A stretch of 64,000 nucleotides of DNA from Geothermobacter ehrlichii (GCF_008124615.1 NZ_VNIB01000002.1:1-64000), one strand, 5' to 3'. Numbered from the stretch's first letter, positions 31,102 to 40,642 are shown. The notes: generated from the sequence alone by a model not told the origin. Numbers and translations: made by a program.

Positions 31102-32060
31102 TCGAAAAAGCCAGACGCGTGCTCGAAATCGAGGCCGAAGCCGTTCTGGCCCTGCGTGACCGGATCGACGGAGCGTTCAGCCGGGCCGTACGGATGATTC
31201 TCGACTGCAAGGGCCGGGTGGTCATCACCGGCATGGGCAAATCGGGGCTGATCTGCCAGAAAATAGCCGCCACCATGGCCTCGACCGGGACGCCGGCGCT
31301 CTTTCTGCATCCGGCCGAAGGGATTCACGGCGATCTCGGCATGCTGATGAAGGGGGATGTGGTGATCGCCGTCTCCAATTCGGGCGAGACGGAAGAGGTG
31401 GTGCGCATCCTGCCCGTCATCAAGCGGATGGGGCTGCCGCTGATCGCCATGTCGGGACAGCCGAACAGCACCCTGGCCCGGGCCGGCGACGTCTTTCTTG
31501 ACATTTCGGTGGCCGAGGAGGCCTGTCCGCTGGGGCTGGCGCCGACGGCGAGTACCACCGCCACCCTGGCCATGGGGGATGCTCTGGCCGTGACCCTGCT
31601 GGCGGAGCGTGGTTTCAGCGAAGAGGACTTTGCCCTGTTTCATCCCGGCGGAGCTCTCGGCAAGCGGCTGCTGCTTCGGGTCGAGGACATGATGCATACC
31701 GGTGAGGATGTCCCCCTGGTTTCCGAGGAGACCCTGCTGCGTGACGGTCTGTTCGAGATAACCAGCAAGAAACTCGGCATCACCGGCGTGGTGAACGGGC
31801 GGGGCGAACTGGTCGGCGTCTTTACCGACGGCGATCTGCGCCGGGCGCTGGAGAGGGGCTACGAGGTTCTCGAGCGGCCGATGCGCGAGGTCATGACCTG
31901 CCATCCGAAACGGATTCTGCGTTCGAACCTGGCGGCCAAGGCCCTGCAGCGGATGGAAGAGTTTTCCATCACTTCCCTGTTCGTTTTCGAGGACGACCAG
32001 GCCAGGGTCCCGGTCGGCATCGTCCATTTGCACGATCTGCTCAAGGCCGGAGTCATCTGA
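31098..32060 (+). CDS. kdsD: Arabinose-5-phosphate isomerase (KpsF/GutQ family)
   Basis: A 320-residue enzyme converting ribulose 5-phosphate to arabinose 5-phosphate, the first step of KDO synthesis. An N-terminal SIS domain contains [38 protein letters not shown] and [16 protein letters not shown]. Two CBS domains fill the C-terminal 120 residues. The start overlaps the kdsA stop by four bases, and kdsC starts at the base after its stop, so the three enzymes of the pathway are co-translated. Confidence 0.95.
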
Positions 32061-32588
32061 ATGAAGGAAATGGAAGACAGACTGCGGAAAATACGGCTGT
32101 TGTTGCTCGACGTCGATGGCGTTCTGACCGACGGCCGTATCATCATCAACGATCGCGGCGAGGAGACCAAGGCCTTCCATGTGCGCGACGGACACGGTAT
32201 GAAGCTGCTGCAGCGCTCCGGGGTGCGCATCGGCATCATCACCGGCCGCCAGTCCCGGGTGGTTGCCCACCGGATGCGGGAACTCGGGGTCGATCTGGTC
32301 GTTCAGGGCAGCAAGAACAAGCTGCTTCCTTTCCGCCGCATTCTCGAGCAGGAGGGGTTGGGGGAGGACGAAGTCGCCTACGTTGGTGACGACCTGGTCG
32401 ATCTGCCGATCCTGCGCCGGGTCGGGTTCGCTGCGACGGTGGCGGACGCCTGCGAGGATCTGGTTTCGCACGTCCATTACGTGGCCTCCAGACGGGGAGG
32501 TGACGGTGCGGTTCGGGAGATCTGCGAGATGATTCTCAAGGCCCGCGGCGACTGGGAGGAGGTCACGGCCCGCTACTGGCAGGATTGA
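32061..32588 (+). CDS. kdsC: KDO-8-phosphate phosphatase
   Basis: A 175-residue HAD-superfamily phosphatase (class C0, without a cap domain) that releases KDO from its phosphate. The nucleophile motif is LLLLDVDGVLTDGRI, followed by the family phrase KAFHVRDGHGMKLL, the motif II threonine in IITGR and the late acidic motif YVGDDLVDLPIL. It directly follows kdsD with no gap. Confidence 0.94.
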   Translation: MKEMEDRLRKIRLLLLDVDGVLTDGRIIINDRGEETKAFHVRDGHGMKLLQRSGVRIGIITGRQSRVVAHRMRELGVDLVVQGSKNKLLPFRRILEQEGLGEDEVAYVGDDLVDLPILRRVGFAATVADACEDLVSHVHYVASRRGGDGAVREICEMILKARGDWEEVTARYWQD

Positions 32589-32621
32589 ATACAAAAGTTG
32601 TGCCAAGAGTCTTCGGGTGGC

Positions 32622-32650
32622 TTTACTCGCACTGTCGCCGATGCTATACT
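32622..32650 (+). promoter_or_regulatory. Candidate internal promoter for the lptCAB genes
   Basis: TTTACT (32622-32627) and TATACT (32645-32650), 17 bases apart, with TGC before the -10 as an extended element. The start predicted near 32657 would give lptC a very short leader if its ATG at 32662 is used. Confidence 0.5.
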
Positions 32651-32661
32651 GCCTCCCGCCT

Positions 32662-33246
32662 ATGAAAGCCCTTCTGTCGTTCCGAAATATGCTTCTGGTC
32701 GCCTTTGTCGTACTCGCCGTGCTGCTGGCCTTCGTTGTCGGCCGGCGTTACCAGCCGGTCGAGGAGGCGATCACGACGGCACAGCCCGCCGGAGACGCCG
32801 ATCTTTCCCTGGACAACATCGACTATACCGAAACCCGCAACGGCCGTGCCGTCTGGCGGCTGCGGGCCGTCGGTGGCAGTCACGACCTGCAGGCCGGGGT
32901 GACCCGGCTGCGGCAGGTCGACCTGGTCTTCTATGGCCGGGAGGGGCGCGGTGATCTGCGCCTGACCGCCGATCGCGGCGTCTGGGACAGCCGTTCAGGG
33001 CGGCTCGAGGCTTTCGGCCACGTGCGGGCCAGTGACGACAGAGGCTATGTCCTGACGTCGGAGCGCATGTTCTACGACCAGAACCGACGGCTGGTCTGGA
33101 CGGATGGTCCGGTGCGCCTGACCTCGACGGCGATGGAAGTGCGCGGGCGCGGATTGCGCCTGTTTGTCGATCAACGCAGGCTGCGGCTGCTTTCGGACGT
33201 CTGGTCACGCTGGCAGCTCGGGCCGCTTGCCGAGGAGCGGGGATGA
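32662..33246 (+). CDS. lptC: LPS export protein LptC
   Basis: A 194-residue single-pass membrane protein. A membrane anchor (about 5-25, LLSFRNMLLVAFVVLAVLLAF) is followed by a periplasmic beta-jellyroll with the repeated strand pattern of the family (VDLVFYGREGRGDLRLTADRG, SGRLEAFGHVRA). LptC passes LPS from LptBFG to LptA. Starts at GTG 32617 and ATG 32641 are also open; I chose 32662 because it places the anchor at the N-terminus as usual. It overlaps lptA by four bases. Confidence 0.85.
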   Translation: MKALLSFRNMLLVAFVVLAVLLAFVVGRRYQPVEEAITTAQPAGDADLSLDNIDYTETRNGRAVWRLRAVGGSHDLQAGVTRLRQVDLVFYGREGRGDLRLTADRGVWDSRSGRLEAFGHVRASDDRGYVLTSERMFYDQNRRLVWTDGPVRLTSTAMEVRGRGLRLFVDQRRLRLLSDVWSRWQLGPLAEERG

Positions 33247-33743
33247 AACGACGGTTCTGTCTTATCTTTCTTGTCTGTCTGCTGGCCGTGCCCTGTCCAG
33301 TGCCGGCGGCCGATGCTTTCAACCGGGACGCGCCGCTCGAGATCACCTCCGACCGGCTCGAAGCGGACGATGTCAGCAAGACGGTCGTTTTCATCGGCCA
33401 CGTTGTCGGCAGGCAGGACGATCTGACCATCCACGCCGGACGGCTGACCGTCCATTATCGGCAGGGACGGCAGATTCGCACCATCGTTGCCGAAGAGGAT
33501 GTGCGCATCATCCAGGGTGAGAGGGTGGCGACGGGGCAGAAGGCCGTCTTCGACCGGCAGGAGGCGACGATCGTTCTGACCGGCGACCCGCGGGTGAACC
33601 AGGGCAAGGATTTCGTGGCCGGCGAGCGGATAACAGTCTTTCTGGACGAAAAGCGCAGCCTGGTCGAAGGAGGAGAGAAGGAACGGGTCAGGGCGCTTTT
33701 CCATCCACGGAGCAAGGATAATGGCCAAAACCCTGCGCGCTGA
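33243..33743 (+). CDS. lptA: Periplasmic LPS-binding protein LptA (OstA-like)
   Basis: A 166-residue periplasmic bridge protein. A signal peptide (about 1-23, ending PAA) precedes an OstA beta-jellyroll: [60 protein letters not shown]. It relays LPS between LptC and LptD. Its last 23 bases overlap lptB, and its start overlaps lptC. Confidence 0.92.
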   Translation: MKRRFCLIFLVCLLAVPCPVPAADAFNRDAPLEITSDRLEADDVSKTVVFIGHVVGRQDDLTIHAGRLTVHYRQGRQIRTIVAEEDVRIIQGERVATGQKAVFDRQEATIVLTGDPRVNQGKDFVAGERITVFLDEKRSLVEGGEKERVRALFHPRSKDNGQNPAR

Positions 33744-34446
33744 AAAGCTCTGCAAGACCTACCAGAGGCGGCAGGTGGTCAAAAATGTCGATCTCGAGGT
33801 CTCTTCGGGACAGGTGATCGGTCTTCTCGGCCCGAACGGTGCCGGCAAGACCACGTCATTCTACATGGTCGTCGGCCTGGTCAAGCCCGACAGCGGCCGG
33901 GTCTTTCTCGACGACAGGGAGTTGACCGAGATGCCCATGTATCGACGCGCCCGGTCAGGCATTTCCTACCTCCCTCAGGAGGCCTCGGTTTTCCGCAAGC
34001 TGACGGTCGAGGAGAATCTGCTGGCCATTCTCGAAACTCTTGATCTGAGTCGGGAGCAGCAGCAGCAGCGCAAGCGGCAGTTGCTTGAGGATCTGCGGTT
34101 GACGCACGTAGCCGCCAGTTATGGATATGCCCTGTCGGGCGGCGAGAGACGGCGGCTGGAAATCGCGCGGGCGCTGGTCATCGAACCCGACTTCATTCTG
34201 CTCGACGAACCCTTCGCCGGCATCGATCCGCTGGCGGTCATCGATATTCAGAACATCATCAGGCATCTCAGGGAGAACGGGATCGGCATTCTGATTTCCG
34301 ATCACAATGTACGTGAAACCCTCGGTGTCTGCGATCGGGCCTACATCCTCAACGAAGGGGAGGTTCTCGAGTACGGAACCCCCGAGGAGATCGCGGCCAG
34401 CGAGAGGGCGCGGGAGATCTATCTCGGCGACAAGTTTCGTCTTTAG
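33721..34446 (+). CDS. lptB: LPS export ABC ATPase LptB
   Basis: A 241-residue cytoplasmic ATPase powering LPS extraction. Walker [16 protein letters not shown]-loop [13 protein letters not shown], signature [16 protein letters not shown], Walker [17 protein letters not shown] and the switch His in ISDHNV are all intact. It works with LptF and LptG, encoded separately at 47.5-49.7 kb, and with LptC and LptA encoded just upstream. rpoN follows 56 bases later, the classical order. Confidence 0.96.
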   Translation: MAKTLRAEKLCKTYQRRQVVKNVDLEVSSGQVIGLLGPNGAGKTTSFYMVVGLVKPDSGRVFLDDRELTEMPMYRRARSGISYLPQEASVFRKLTVEENLLAILETLDLSREQQQQRKRQLLEDLRLTHVAASYGYALSGGERRRLEIARALVIEPDFILLDEPFAGIDPLAVIDIQNIIRHLRENGIGILISDHNVRETLGVCDRAYILNEGEVLEYGTPEEIAASERAREIYLGDKFRL

Positions 34447-34502
34447 AAAAGTGCGGTGCGATGGTATTCTCTCGGCAATACCGACCGTGAATGGGAGTTT
34501 GA

Positions 34503-35984
34503 ATGGCACTGGAAATACGCCAGCAGCTTAAACTCAGTCAACAGCTTGTCATGACCCCGCAGCTGCAGCAGGCGATCAAGCTGCTGCAGCTCTCCAGGAT
34601 GGAGCTCATCGACGTCGTCCGTCAGGAACTGGAAGAAAATCCGGTTCTGGAAGAGAGCTCGGACCTGCCCGAGGAAAAGGGGATCGAGGCCGAGGCCGGC
34701 GAGGGAATCGACGGTCCGGAAGCGGCGGAAGATGTACCGGAAGCGGCTCCCGAGGCCGAAATCGCGGAGGAGATGCCCCAGGAACCTTCCGCGCTCAGGG
34801 ACGAAGTCGACTGGCAGGCCTATCTCGAGGGGTACACCCAGTCGAGCACGGCGCCCGACATCTACGAGGATGACGAAGACCGCCCCTCGTACGAGAACCT
34901 GCTGACCCGCAAGAGCACCCTGGCCGAACATCTCATGTGGCAGCTCAACCTGAGCAGGGTGGACGACCGCATCCGGGCCATCGCCGCCGAAATCATCGGC
35001 AACCTGGGTGGTGACGGCTATCTGCAGGCGAGTCTGGAGGAGATCGCCGAAAGTTCGGGTGCCCCGCTGCAGGACGTGGAGAAGGCGCTGGAGGTGGTCC
35101 AGGATTTCGATCCGCCCGGCGTCGCCTGCCGCAACCTGCAGGAATGTCTGCTCAGGCAGGTGCGACATCTCGGCATGGAGGGTTCGCTGGTCGAGACCAT
35201 CCTCCGCGATCACATCGCCGAGCTCGAATCACGCAAGTACCAGGCGATCGCCCGCGCCCTCGGTGTCAGCCTGGACGAGGTCCTGGGGGCGGCAAAGATC
35301 ATTTCCAACCTCGATCCCCGGCCGGGCAGCGCCTACGACAGTGACGACATCCATTACATCACCCCCGACATCTTCGTGCACAAGATCGGCGACGAATATG
35401 TTGTCGTTCTCAACGACGAGGGGCTGCCCAACCTGAAGATCAACTCCTTCTACCGGACCGCCCTGTCAGGCAACAGCAACATCGATCCGAAGGCGGGCGA
35501 GTACATCCAGGAAAAGATGCGCGGTGCCCTGTGGCTGATCAAGAGCATTCACCAGCGGCAGCGCACCATCTACAAGGTGACCAAGAGCATCGTCAAGTTC
35601 CAGCGCGAATTTTTCGACAAGGGGATCGAATATCTCAAGCCTCTGGTTCTGCGCGACGTGGCCGAGGATATCGAGATGCACGAATCGACCATCAGCCGGG
35701 TCACCACCAACAAGTACGTACAGACGCCGCAGGGGCTTTTTGAGTTGAAGTTCTTCTTCAACAGCGGTATAAGCACCACCCGGGGCGAGACCATTGCTTC
35801 GGAGAGCGTCAAGAGCAAGATCAAGGAGATCATCGCCGGAGAGGATCCCAAGAAACCCTACTCCGATCAGAAGATCGTCGAGATTCTGCGCCAATACAAT
35901 ATCGACATCGCCCGCCGTACGGTAACCAAATACAGAGAGATGCTGGGCATCGGCTCGTCAACGGAACGTAAAAGGCTCTTTTAA
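34503..35984 (+). CDS. rpoN: RNA polymerase sigma-54 factor
   Basis: A 493-residue sigma factor. Region I is the Gln/Leu-rich start (IRQQLKLSQQLVMTPQLQQA), an acidic linker spans about 45-120, and the core-binding and DNA-binding regions follow. The RpoN box ARRTVTKYREMLGI lies at the C-terminus, recognising the -24 element. It serves the NtrC-type regulator at 10593 and, from the genomic pairing, probably the nearby nitrogen-PTS genes. Confidence 0.96.
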   Translation: MALEIRQQLKLSQQLVMTPQLQQAIKLLQLSRMELIDVVRQELEENPVLEESSDLPEEKGIEAEAGEGIDGPEAAEDVPEAAPEAEIAEEMPQEPSALRDEVDWQAYLEGYTQSSTAPDIYEDDEDRPSYENLLTRKSTLAEHLMWQLNLSRVDDRIRAIAAEIIGNLGGDGYLQASLEEIAESSGAPLQDVEKALEVVQDFDPPGVACRNLQECLLRQVRHLGMEGSLVETILRDHIAELESRKYQAIARALGVSLDEVLGAAKIISNLDPRPGSAYDSDDIHYITPDIFVHKIGDEYVVVLNDEGLPNLKINSFYRTALSGNSNIDPKAGEYIQEKMRGALWLIKSIHQRQRTIYKVTKSIVKFQREFFDKGIEYLKPLVLRDVAEDIEMHESTISRVTTNKYVQTPQGLFELKFFFNSGISTTRGETIASESVKSKIKEIIAGEDPKKPYSDQKIVEILRQYNIDIARRTVTKYREMLGIGSSTERKRLF

Positions 35985-36059
35985 CTGGCCAATCGCCCCG
36001 CAAAGGCTATACTTTTTCACACAGGTTACCCTAACTGGCTGGTTGATCAGGAGGTTTGC

Positions 36060-36611
36060 ATGCAAGTTACCACGACATTCAGGCACATGGAAGTCAGCGC
36101 GCCGATCCGCGAATATCTCGAGGAGAAGCTTGCCCGGGTCAAGAAGTACATCGACGAACCGATCGACGCCCAGGCCGTTCTGTCGGTCGAGAAGAAGATC
36201 AGGCACTGCGTCGAGGTGACGCTGGTGGCCAAGGGCATCATCATCAAGGGAACCGAAACCACCAACGACATGTACGCCGCCATCGATTCGGCCGTCGACA
36301 AGATAGAGCGGCAGCTGCGCCGTTACAAGGAGCGCATCAAGCGGCACAAGCCGTTGTCGGGCCGCGAGCGGCAGGTGCGCAAGGCGATCGTTCAGGCAGA
36401 GAGCCTCGAGGAGGTCGATGCCGAGCCGGTGATCATCAGGACCGAGACCTTTTTCGTCAAGCCGATGTCGGTTGAGGAGGCGGTCATGCAGATGGATCTG
36501 CTGGAAAAGAATTTTCTTGTCTTCACCGATGCCGACACCGAGGAGCTCAATGTCGTCTACCGTCGCAGTGACGGCAACTACGGCCTGATCACTTCGCAAC
36601 AGAAAGACTGA
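36060..36611 (+). CDS. hpf: Long-form ribosome hibernation promoting factor
   Basis: A 183-residue protein. Residues 1-100 form the S30AE domain binding the 30S decoding site (MQVTTTFRHMEVSAPIREYLEEKL, ETTNDMYAAIDSAVDKIERQLRRYKER). Residues 125-183 form the C-terminal dimerisation domain typical of the long form (SVEEAVMQMDLLEKNFLVFTDADTEE begins it), which drives 100S dimers. AGGAGG precedes the start. TATACT at 36008-36013 could be its -10, but I see no good -35. Confidence 0.93.
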   Translation: MQVTTTFRHMEVSAPIREYLEEKLARVKKYIDEPIDAQAVLSVEKKIRHCVEVTLVAKGIIIKGTETTNDMYAAIDSAVDKIERQLRRYKERIKRHKPLSGRERQVRKAIVQAESLEEVDAEPVIIRTETFFVKPMSVEEAVMQMDLLEKNFLVFTDADTEELNVVYRRSDGNYGLITSQQKD

Positions 36612-36626
36612 AAAATTCATTCAAAC

Positions 36627-36658
36627 GCAGGGGAAGGGGGGGACACCTCTTCCCCTGC
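36627..36658 (+). terminator. Hairpin between hpf and ptsN
   Basis: GCAGGGGAAG (36627-36636) and CTTCCCCTGC (36649-36658) form a perfect 10-bp stem 16 bases after the hpf stop. Only a weak T tract (CGTCTATTC) follows, so it may attenuate, stabilise mRNA or end transcription partly. Confidence 0.45.
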
Positions 36659-36682
36659 CGTCTATTCGGTGTGTGACCAGTG

Positions 36683-37144
36683 ATGAAACTGACTGAACTG
36701 TTGAATCCGGAAGCGATCAATCCCGAACTGAAGGCCGCCAGCAAAAACGATGTCCTTGTCGAGTTGACCGATGCCCTGCTCAGGGTCGAACCCGGGCTCA
36801 ACCGGGACGAGGTCGTGGATGTGCTCAAGGAGCGCGAGCGACTGGGCAGCACCGGCATCGGCGACGGCGTGGCTATTCCCCACGGCAAGCTCAAGCATCT
36901 CGACAAGTTGCTCCTTTCCTTCGGCCGCAGCCGCAGCGGGGTCGACTTCGACTCCATGGACGGCCAGCCGGCCCGGCTCTTTTTTCTGCTGGTCGCACCC
37001 GAGGATTCGGTCGGAGTTCATCTCAAGACCTTGGCCCGCATTTCCAAGCTGCTGAAAAACGCCGAAGTGCGGCAATCCCTGATTGATGCCGAGGACGCGG
37101 GGGCGATTTATGACATCATTGCCCGCCAGGAGGAGCAGCTCTAG
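36683..37144 (+). CDS. ptsN: Nitrogen-PTS enzyme IIA
   Basis: A 153-residue EIIA(Ntr) of the fructose-IIA fold. The phosphorylatable histidine sits in GVAIPHGKLKHLDKLLLSFGRS near residue 68, and the later part (LFFLLVAPEDSVGVHLKTLARISKLL) is typical. It receives phosphate via HPr-type proteins and regulates rather than transports. The ATG at 36683 has a poor ribosome site; a GTG at 36680 is the alternative. It precedes hprK by about 40 bases. Confidence 0.93.
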   Translation: MKLTELLNPEAINPELKAASKNDVLVELTDALLRVEPGLNRDEVVDVLKERERLGSTGIGDGVAIPHGKLKHLDKLLLSFGRSRSGVDFDSMDGQPARLFFLLVAPEDSVGVHLKTLARISKLLKNAEVRQSLIDAEDAGAIYDIIARQEEQL

Positions 37145-37185
37145 CCCGGGGGCGACAGTAGGCTGGCCCTTTCCAGCCAGCCGGG

Positions 37186-38169
37186 ATGCGTGGAATGCCT
37201 GGAATCACCATCGAAGAAATACTGAGCGAAAAGGAGGCCGGACTTGATCTGGAGCTTCTTTCCGGGGAAGGGGGGTTGCGCCGGCAGGTCAGGGTGCCGC
37301 GCATCCAGAAACCGGGTCTGGCTCTGGCCGGTTATGTCGAGAACCTGCATGCCGACCGACTGCAGGTTCTCGGTTCGACCGAACTCACCTATCTGGCGCA
37401 GCTTCCTGCCGAAAAGGTCGAACAGAACCTGCGCAAGCTTTTTGCCGTTGAAATTTGCGGTTTCATCATAACCAAGGGGCAGCAGGTTCCCGAGCTGCTG
37501 GTCAAGCTGGCGGAAGAACGCAGGATTCCCCTGCTTCGCACTCACCACCAAAGCTCCACATTCATTTCCCTCGTCACCAATTTTCTGGAAGAGCGTCTGC
37601 TGCCGTCGACCACCATTCACGGCGTGCTGGTCGACGTGCTGGGCGTTGGCGTGCTGCTGCTGGGAAAGAGCGGCATCGGCAAGAGTGAGTGCGCCCTCGA
37701 CCTGGTGCTGCGCGGACACCGTCTGGTGGCCGACGATGTGGTCAAGGTGCGCAAGAAGCTGCCCGCGGTCCTGTTCGGCGAGGGAATGGACCTGCTTCAC
37801 TATCACATGGAGATCCGGGGGCTCGGCATCATCAACATCAAGCACCTGTTCGGGGTGGCTGCCATCCGCGAGCGCAAGAAGATCGATCTGGCTCTGGAGC
37901 TGGTGGCCTGGGAAGACGGCCGGGCCTACGACCGGCTCGGTCTTGAGGAGGAGACTCACAGCATTCTCGACATCGAGATTCCGCTGCTGAAGATTCCGGT
38001 GCGGCCCGGACGCAACATCACCAGCATCGTCGAGGTGGCGGCGAGAAACCAGCTGCTCAAGGAGATGGGCTACAACAGCGCCGTCGAATTTCAGGATCGA
38101 CTCGAAAAACGGATGGCCGAAGTGGCCTGGCAGCATGCTCACCGGATCATCGGAGACGATCTCGAATGA
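37186..38169 (+). CDS. hprK: HPr kinase/phosphorylase
   Basis: A 327-residue bifunctional enzyme that phosphorylates or dephosphorylates a serine of HPr. The N-terminal domain (1-130) precedes the catalytic core with Walker A LLGKSGIGKSECALDLV, the signature region LEIRGLGIINI-like text around 210 (here MEIRGLGIINIKHLFGV) and the capping GH-DDVV segment. The HPr encoded in the same cluster has Ser46, its expected target. ATG 37195 (MPGITIEEIL) is an equally good start, three codons shorter. The end overlaps rapZ by four bases. Confidence 0.93.
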   Translation: MRGMPGITIEEILSEKEAGLDLELLSGEGGLRRQVRVPRIQKPGLALAGYVENLHADRLQVLGSTELTYLAQLPAEKVEQNLRKLFAVEICGFIITKGQQVPELLVKLAEERRIPLLRTHHQSSTFISLVTNFLEERLLPSTTIHGVLVDVLGVGVLLLGKSGIGKSECALDLVLRGHRLVADDVVKVRKKLPAVLFGEGMDLLHYHMEIRGLGIINIKHLFGVAAIRERKKIDLALELVAWEDGRAYDRLGLEEETHSILDIEIPLLKIPVRPGRNITSIVEVAARNQLLKEMGYNSAVEFQDRLEKRMAEVAWQHAHRIIGDDLE

Positions 38170-39029
38170 GCGGACGCAGGGTGGTCATCATCACCGGCCT
38201 TTCGGGGTCGGGCAAGAGCTGTGCCGCACGCGCCCTCGAGGATGCCGGATTTTTCGTTGTCGACAATCTTCCCCTGCCCCTTCTGCCCCAGTGCCTCGGC
38301 CTGACCGGCACGGGCGGTGTGAACGTTTCCGAACTGGCGGTCGTGATCGATGTCCGCAGCCGCGAATTTCTCAGTGATCTCGAAAATGTCTTCGCTGCGG
38401 TCCGCCGGGCCGGCTATCGCCTCGACATCCTGTTTCTCGACGCCAACGACGAGGTGATCGTCCGGCGTTTTTCCGAGACCCGCCGCCGGCATCCCCTGGC
38501 CGGTTCGAGTCAGGTTCTCGACGGGGTGGCCCGCGAGCGGGAGTGTCTGCAGCAGTTGCAGCAAATGGCGACGCTGCAGATCGACTCGTCCTGGCTGACT
38601 CCGCATCAGCTGCGCGACCAGGTGGTGCAGGCCGTCTGCGGCGCCGGAGCGGGGGCCATGTCGGTGCTGCTGCAATCTTTCGGTTTCCGTTTCGGGGTGC
38701 CGAAGGAGTCCGATCTGGTATTTGATGTCCGCTTTCTGCCCAATCCGCATTTCATTTCCGAACTGAAGCATCTGACCGGCATGGATCCCGATGTCCGCCG
38801 GTTCGCCCTCGAAAATCCCCTGGGCAGGACATTTCTTGACAAGCTCAGCGGTTTGCTGGCATTTCTGCTTCCTGAATACCAGCGGGAAGGGAAGAGCTAC
38901 CTGACCCTGTCGATCGGCTGCACCGGCGGCCGCCACCGCAGCGTCGCCGTTGTCGAGACCCTGCGCCACACCCTTTCGGGGCGGAAGCTGAAGGTCGATG
39001 TTTTGCACCGGGACGTAACCAAGAAATAG
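38166..39029 (+). CDS. rapZ: RapZ-type nucleotide-binding protein (YvcJ family)
   Basis: A 287-residue P-loop protein. Walker A is VIITGLSGSGKSCAARALED at the N-terminus; the conserved FVVDNLP, FLDANDEVIVRRFSETRRRHPL and C-terminal GCTGGRHRSVAVVE are all present. In enterobacteria RapZ guides RNase E to small RNAs controlling amino-sugar synthesis; elsewhere the role is less clear. It overlaps hprK by four bases and is followed by the mannose-family PTS genes. Confidence 0.94.
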   Translation: MSGRRVVIITGLSGSGKSCAARALEDAGFFVVDNLPLPLLPQCLGLTGTGGVNVSELAVVIDVRSREFLSDLENVFAAVRRAGYRLDILFLDANDEVIVRRFSETRRRHPLAGSSQVLDGVARERECLQQLQQMATLQIDSSWLTPHQLRDQVVQAVCGAGAGAMSVLLQSFGFRFGVPKESDLVFDVRFLPNPHFISELKHLTGMDPDVRRFALENPLGRTFLDKLSGLLAFLLPEYQREGKSYLTLSIGCTGGRHRSVAVVETLRHTLSGRKLKVDVLHRDVTKK

Positions 39030-39034
39030 GATCG

Positions 39035-39433
39035 ATGATCGGACTTGTCATCGCCACCCATTCGCGCCTCGCTCACGAACTGCTCGCCGCTGCCGAGATG
39101 ATCATCGGTCCCTGCCGCAATGCCCGGGCGGTCGCCATCATGCGCGAACATTCGCTGGACGACATCCAGCGCGAGATCGGAGCGGCAGTCGAGGCGGTCA
39201 GCCAGGACGGCGGGGGGGTGGTGATCATGACCGACATGTTCGGGGGGACGCCTTCCAACGTCAGCCTCACTTTTCTGAAGCCGGAGAGCGTCGAGGTGGT
39301 GACCGGCGTCAATCTCCCGATGGTGATCAAATTCTTCAACAGCCACGACAGATTGGGGTTGAAAGAGCTGTGCGACATGCTCAAGGCCTATGGCCAGCAG
39401 AGTATCGTACTGGCCAGTGAATTCCTTCGTTGA
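39035..39433 (+). CDS. Mannose-family PTS EIIA domain protein
   Basis: A 132-residue stand-alone IIA of the mannose/fructose/sorbose family. The phosphorylation site is His9 in LVIATHSRLAHELL; the Gly-rich VIMTDMFGGTPSNVSL and GVNLPMVIKF regions define the family. It accepts phosphate from HPr and passes it to IIB. It starts six bases after rapZ. Confidence 0.92.
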   Translation: MIGLVIATHSRLAHELLAAAEMIIGPCRNARAVAIMREHSLDDIQREIGAAVEAVSQDGGGVVIMTDMFGGTPSNVSLTFLKPESVEVVTGVNLPMVIKFFNSHDRLGLKELCDMLKAYGQQSIVLASEFLR

Positions 39434-39461
39434 TTCTGATCGTCGGGATGGAGCAGGTGAC

Positions 39462-39941
39462 ATGGCAGTTGTTCTCGCCCGCATAGACAACCGGCTGATT
39501 CATGGGCAGGTACTCGAGGCCTGGGTTCCGCATACCCGGGCCGACTGCATCGTGGTGGCTAACGACCGGGTTGCGGCCGAACCTCTGCGGCGAACGATGA
39601 TGGCGGCCGCCGTGCCCCGGAACATCCAGGTCATTATCGGCTCGGTGGAGGAACTGCAGGAGCAGTTCAGCAACGGTCGGCTTTTGGAGCGCCGGGTGCT
39701 GCTGCTGTTCGAGACCTCGGATGACGCTCTCAGGGCCCATCAGCTCGGTTTTCCCTTCGATACCCTCAACCTCGGTAACATGCATGCCGGCGAGGGAAAA
39801 CTGCGCTACAGCTGCACCATCGCCCTCGACGAACAGGACATCGGCAATCTGGACCGGCTGGAGAAGGAAGAAGGCGTCCGCATCGTTTCCCAGTGTGTGC
39901 CGGGGGATCGGGCGCGGCCCTGGAGGAAGCTGATTCCGTGA
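39462..39941 (+). CDS. Mannose-family PTS EIIB protein
   Basis: A 159-residue IIB. The phosphorylation site is His14 in ARIDNRLIHGQVLEAWVP, and LGNMHAGEGKLRYSCTIALDEQDI fits the rest of the family. Start 39462 follows GGAGCAGGT; an upstream in-frame ATG at 39390 lies within the IIA gene. It overlaps the IIC gene (GTGA). The sugar cannot be inferred. Confidence 0.9.
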   Translation: MAVVLARIDNRLIHGQVLEAWVPHTRADCIVVANDRVAAEPLRRTMMAAAVPRNIQVIIGSVEELQEQFSNGRLLERRVLLLFETSDDALRAHQLGFPFDTLNLGNMHAGEGKLRYSCTIALDEQDIGNLDRLEKEEGVRIVSQCVPGDRARPWRKLIP

Positions 39942-40642
39942 GTTTTTCGTCTTTCGAACTCTGGCCGCTGCTGCCGGGGGCGGCGGTGGCGCTGGTCGCC
40001 GGACTGGATCGCATGGCCCTCGGGCAGGTGATGCTCTGCCGACCGCTGGTCTGTGCCCCCGTCGCCGGCTGGCTGCTTGGGGTGCCGGAGGCGGGACTGC
40101 TCGTCGGCGCCCTGACCGAGCTGGTCTGGCTCGGTCGGCTGCCGGTCGGGGCGGCGATTCCGCCCGACGATACCCAGGTCGCCATCGGCGCGACCACCCT
40201 GACGGCTCTGCTGGCCGACGGCGGAGACACGCTAGGCGCGCTTCCTCTGTTCTGTCTGCTGCTGGCGATTCCCCTGGGCAAGGTGGGGCAGTGGTTCGAT
40301 CACTGGGCGCGAAGGCGCAATGACCGGCTGCCGGGTCGGGTGGAGGCGGCTTTGAAAGCCGGCCGGGACAGGCAGATCGAACGCCTCCACCTGCGCGGAC
40401 TGGTTCATTTTGCCCAGGCCGGACTGATGACTTACCTGGTGATCGCCCTGGGTGGCTATCTTGTCGCCATCGTTTTGTTGCCCATCGGCATGCCGCTGGT
40501 CGGCAGCGTGAGGTTGCCGGTCGAACTGGCCCTGCCACTGGTAGGTGCGGCGGTACTGATCGCGACTCTGAATGTCAGTCGGGCGCTGACCCTGTTCGGA
40601 GCCTCGTTTTTGGCCGTCTATCTTGCGGCATGGGTGTTCTGA
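39938..40642 (+). CDS. Mannose-family PTS EIIC membrane protein
   Basis: A 234-residue membrane subunit of a mannose-type PTS transporter, shorter than E. coli ManY. Features include GLDRMALGQVMLCRPLVCAP in the first segments and GALTELVWLGRLPVGAAIPPDDT, the conserved substrate-loop region. It begins at GTG 39938, overlapping the IIB stop, with GGAGG seven bases before. Together with IID it would form the membrane channel. Confidence 0.88.
   Translation: MSFSSFELWPLLPGAAVALVAGLDRMALGQVMLCRPLVCAPVAGWLLGVPEAGLLVGALTELVWLGRLPVGAAIPPDDTQVAIGATTLTALLADGGDTLGALPLFCLLLAIPLGKVGQWFDHWARRRNDRLPGRVEAALKAGRDRQIERLHLRGLVHFAQAGLMTYLVIALGGYLVAIVLLPIGMPLVGSVRLPVELALPLVGAAVLIATLNVSRALTLFGASFLAVYLAAWVF

Noticed and set aside
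35985-36003. Possible sigma-54 promoter upstream of hpf (TGGCC ... CGCAA)
   Set aside because: The GG and GC elements are eleven bases apart in the best alignment instead of ten, and the -12 half is poor.
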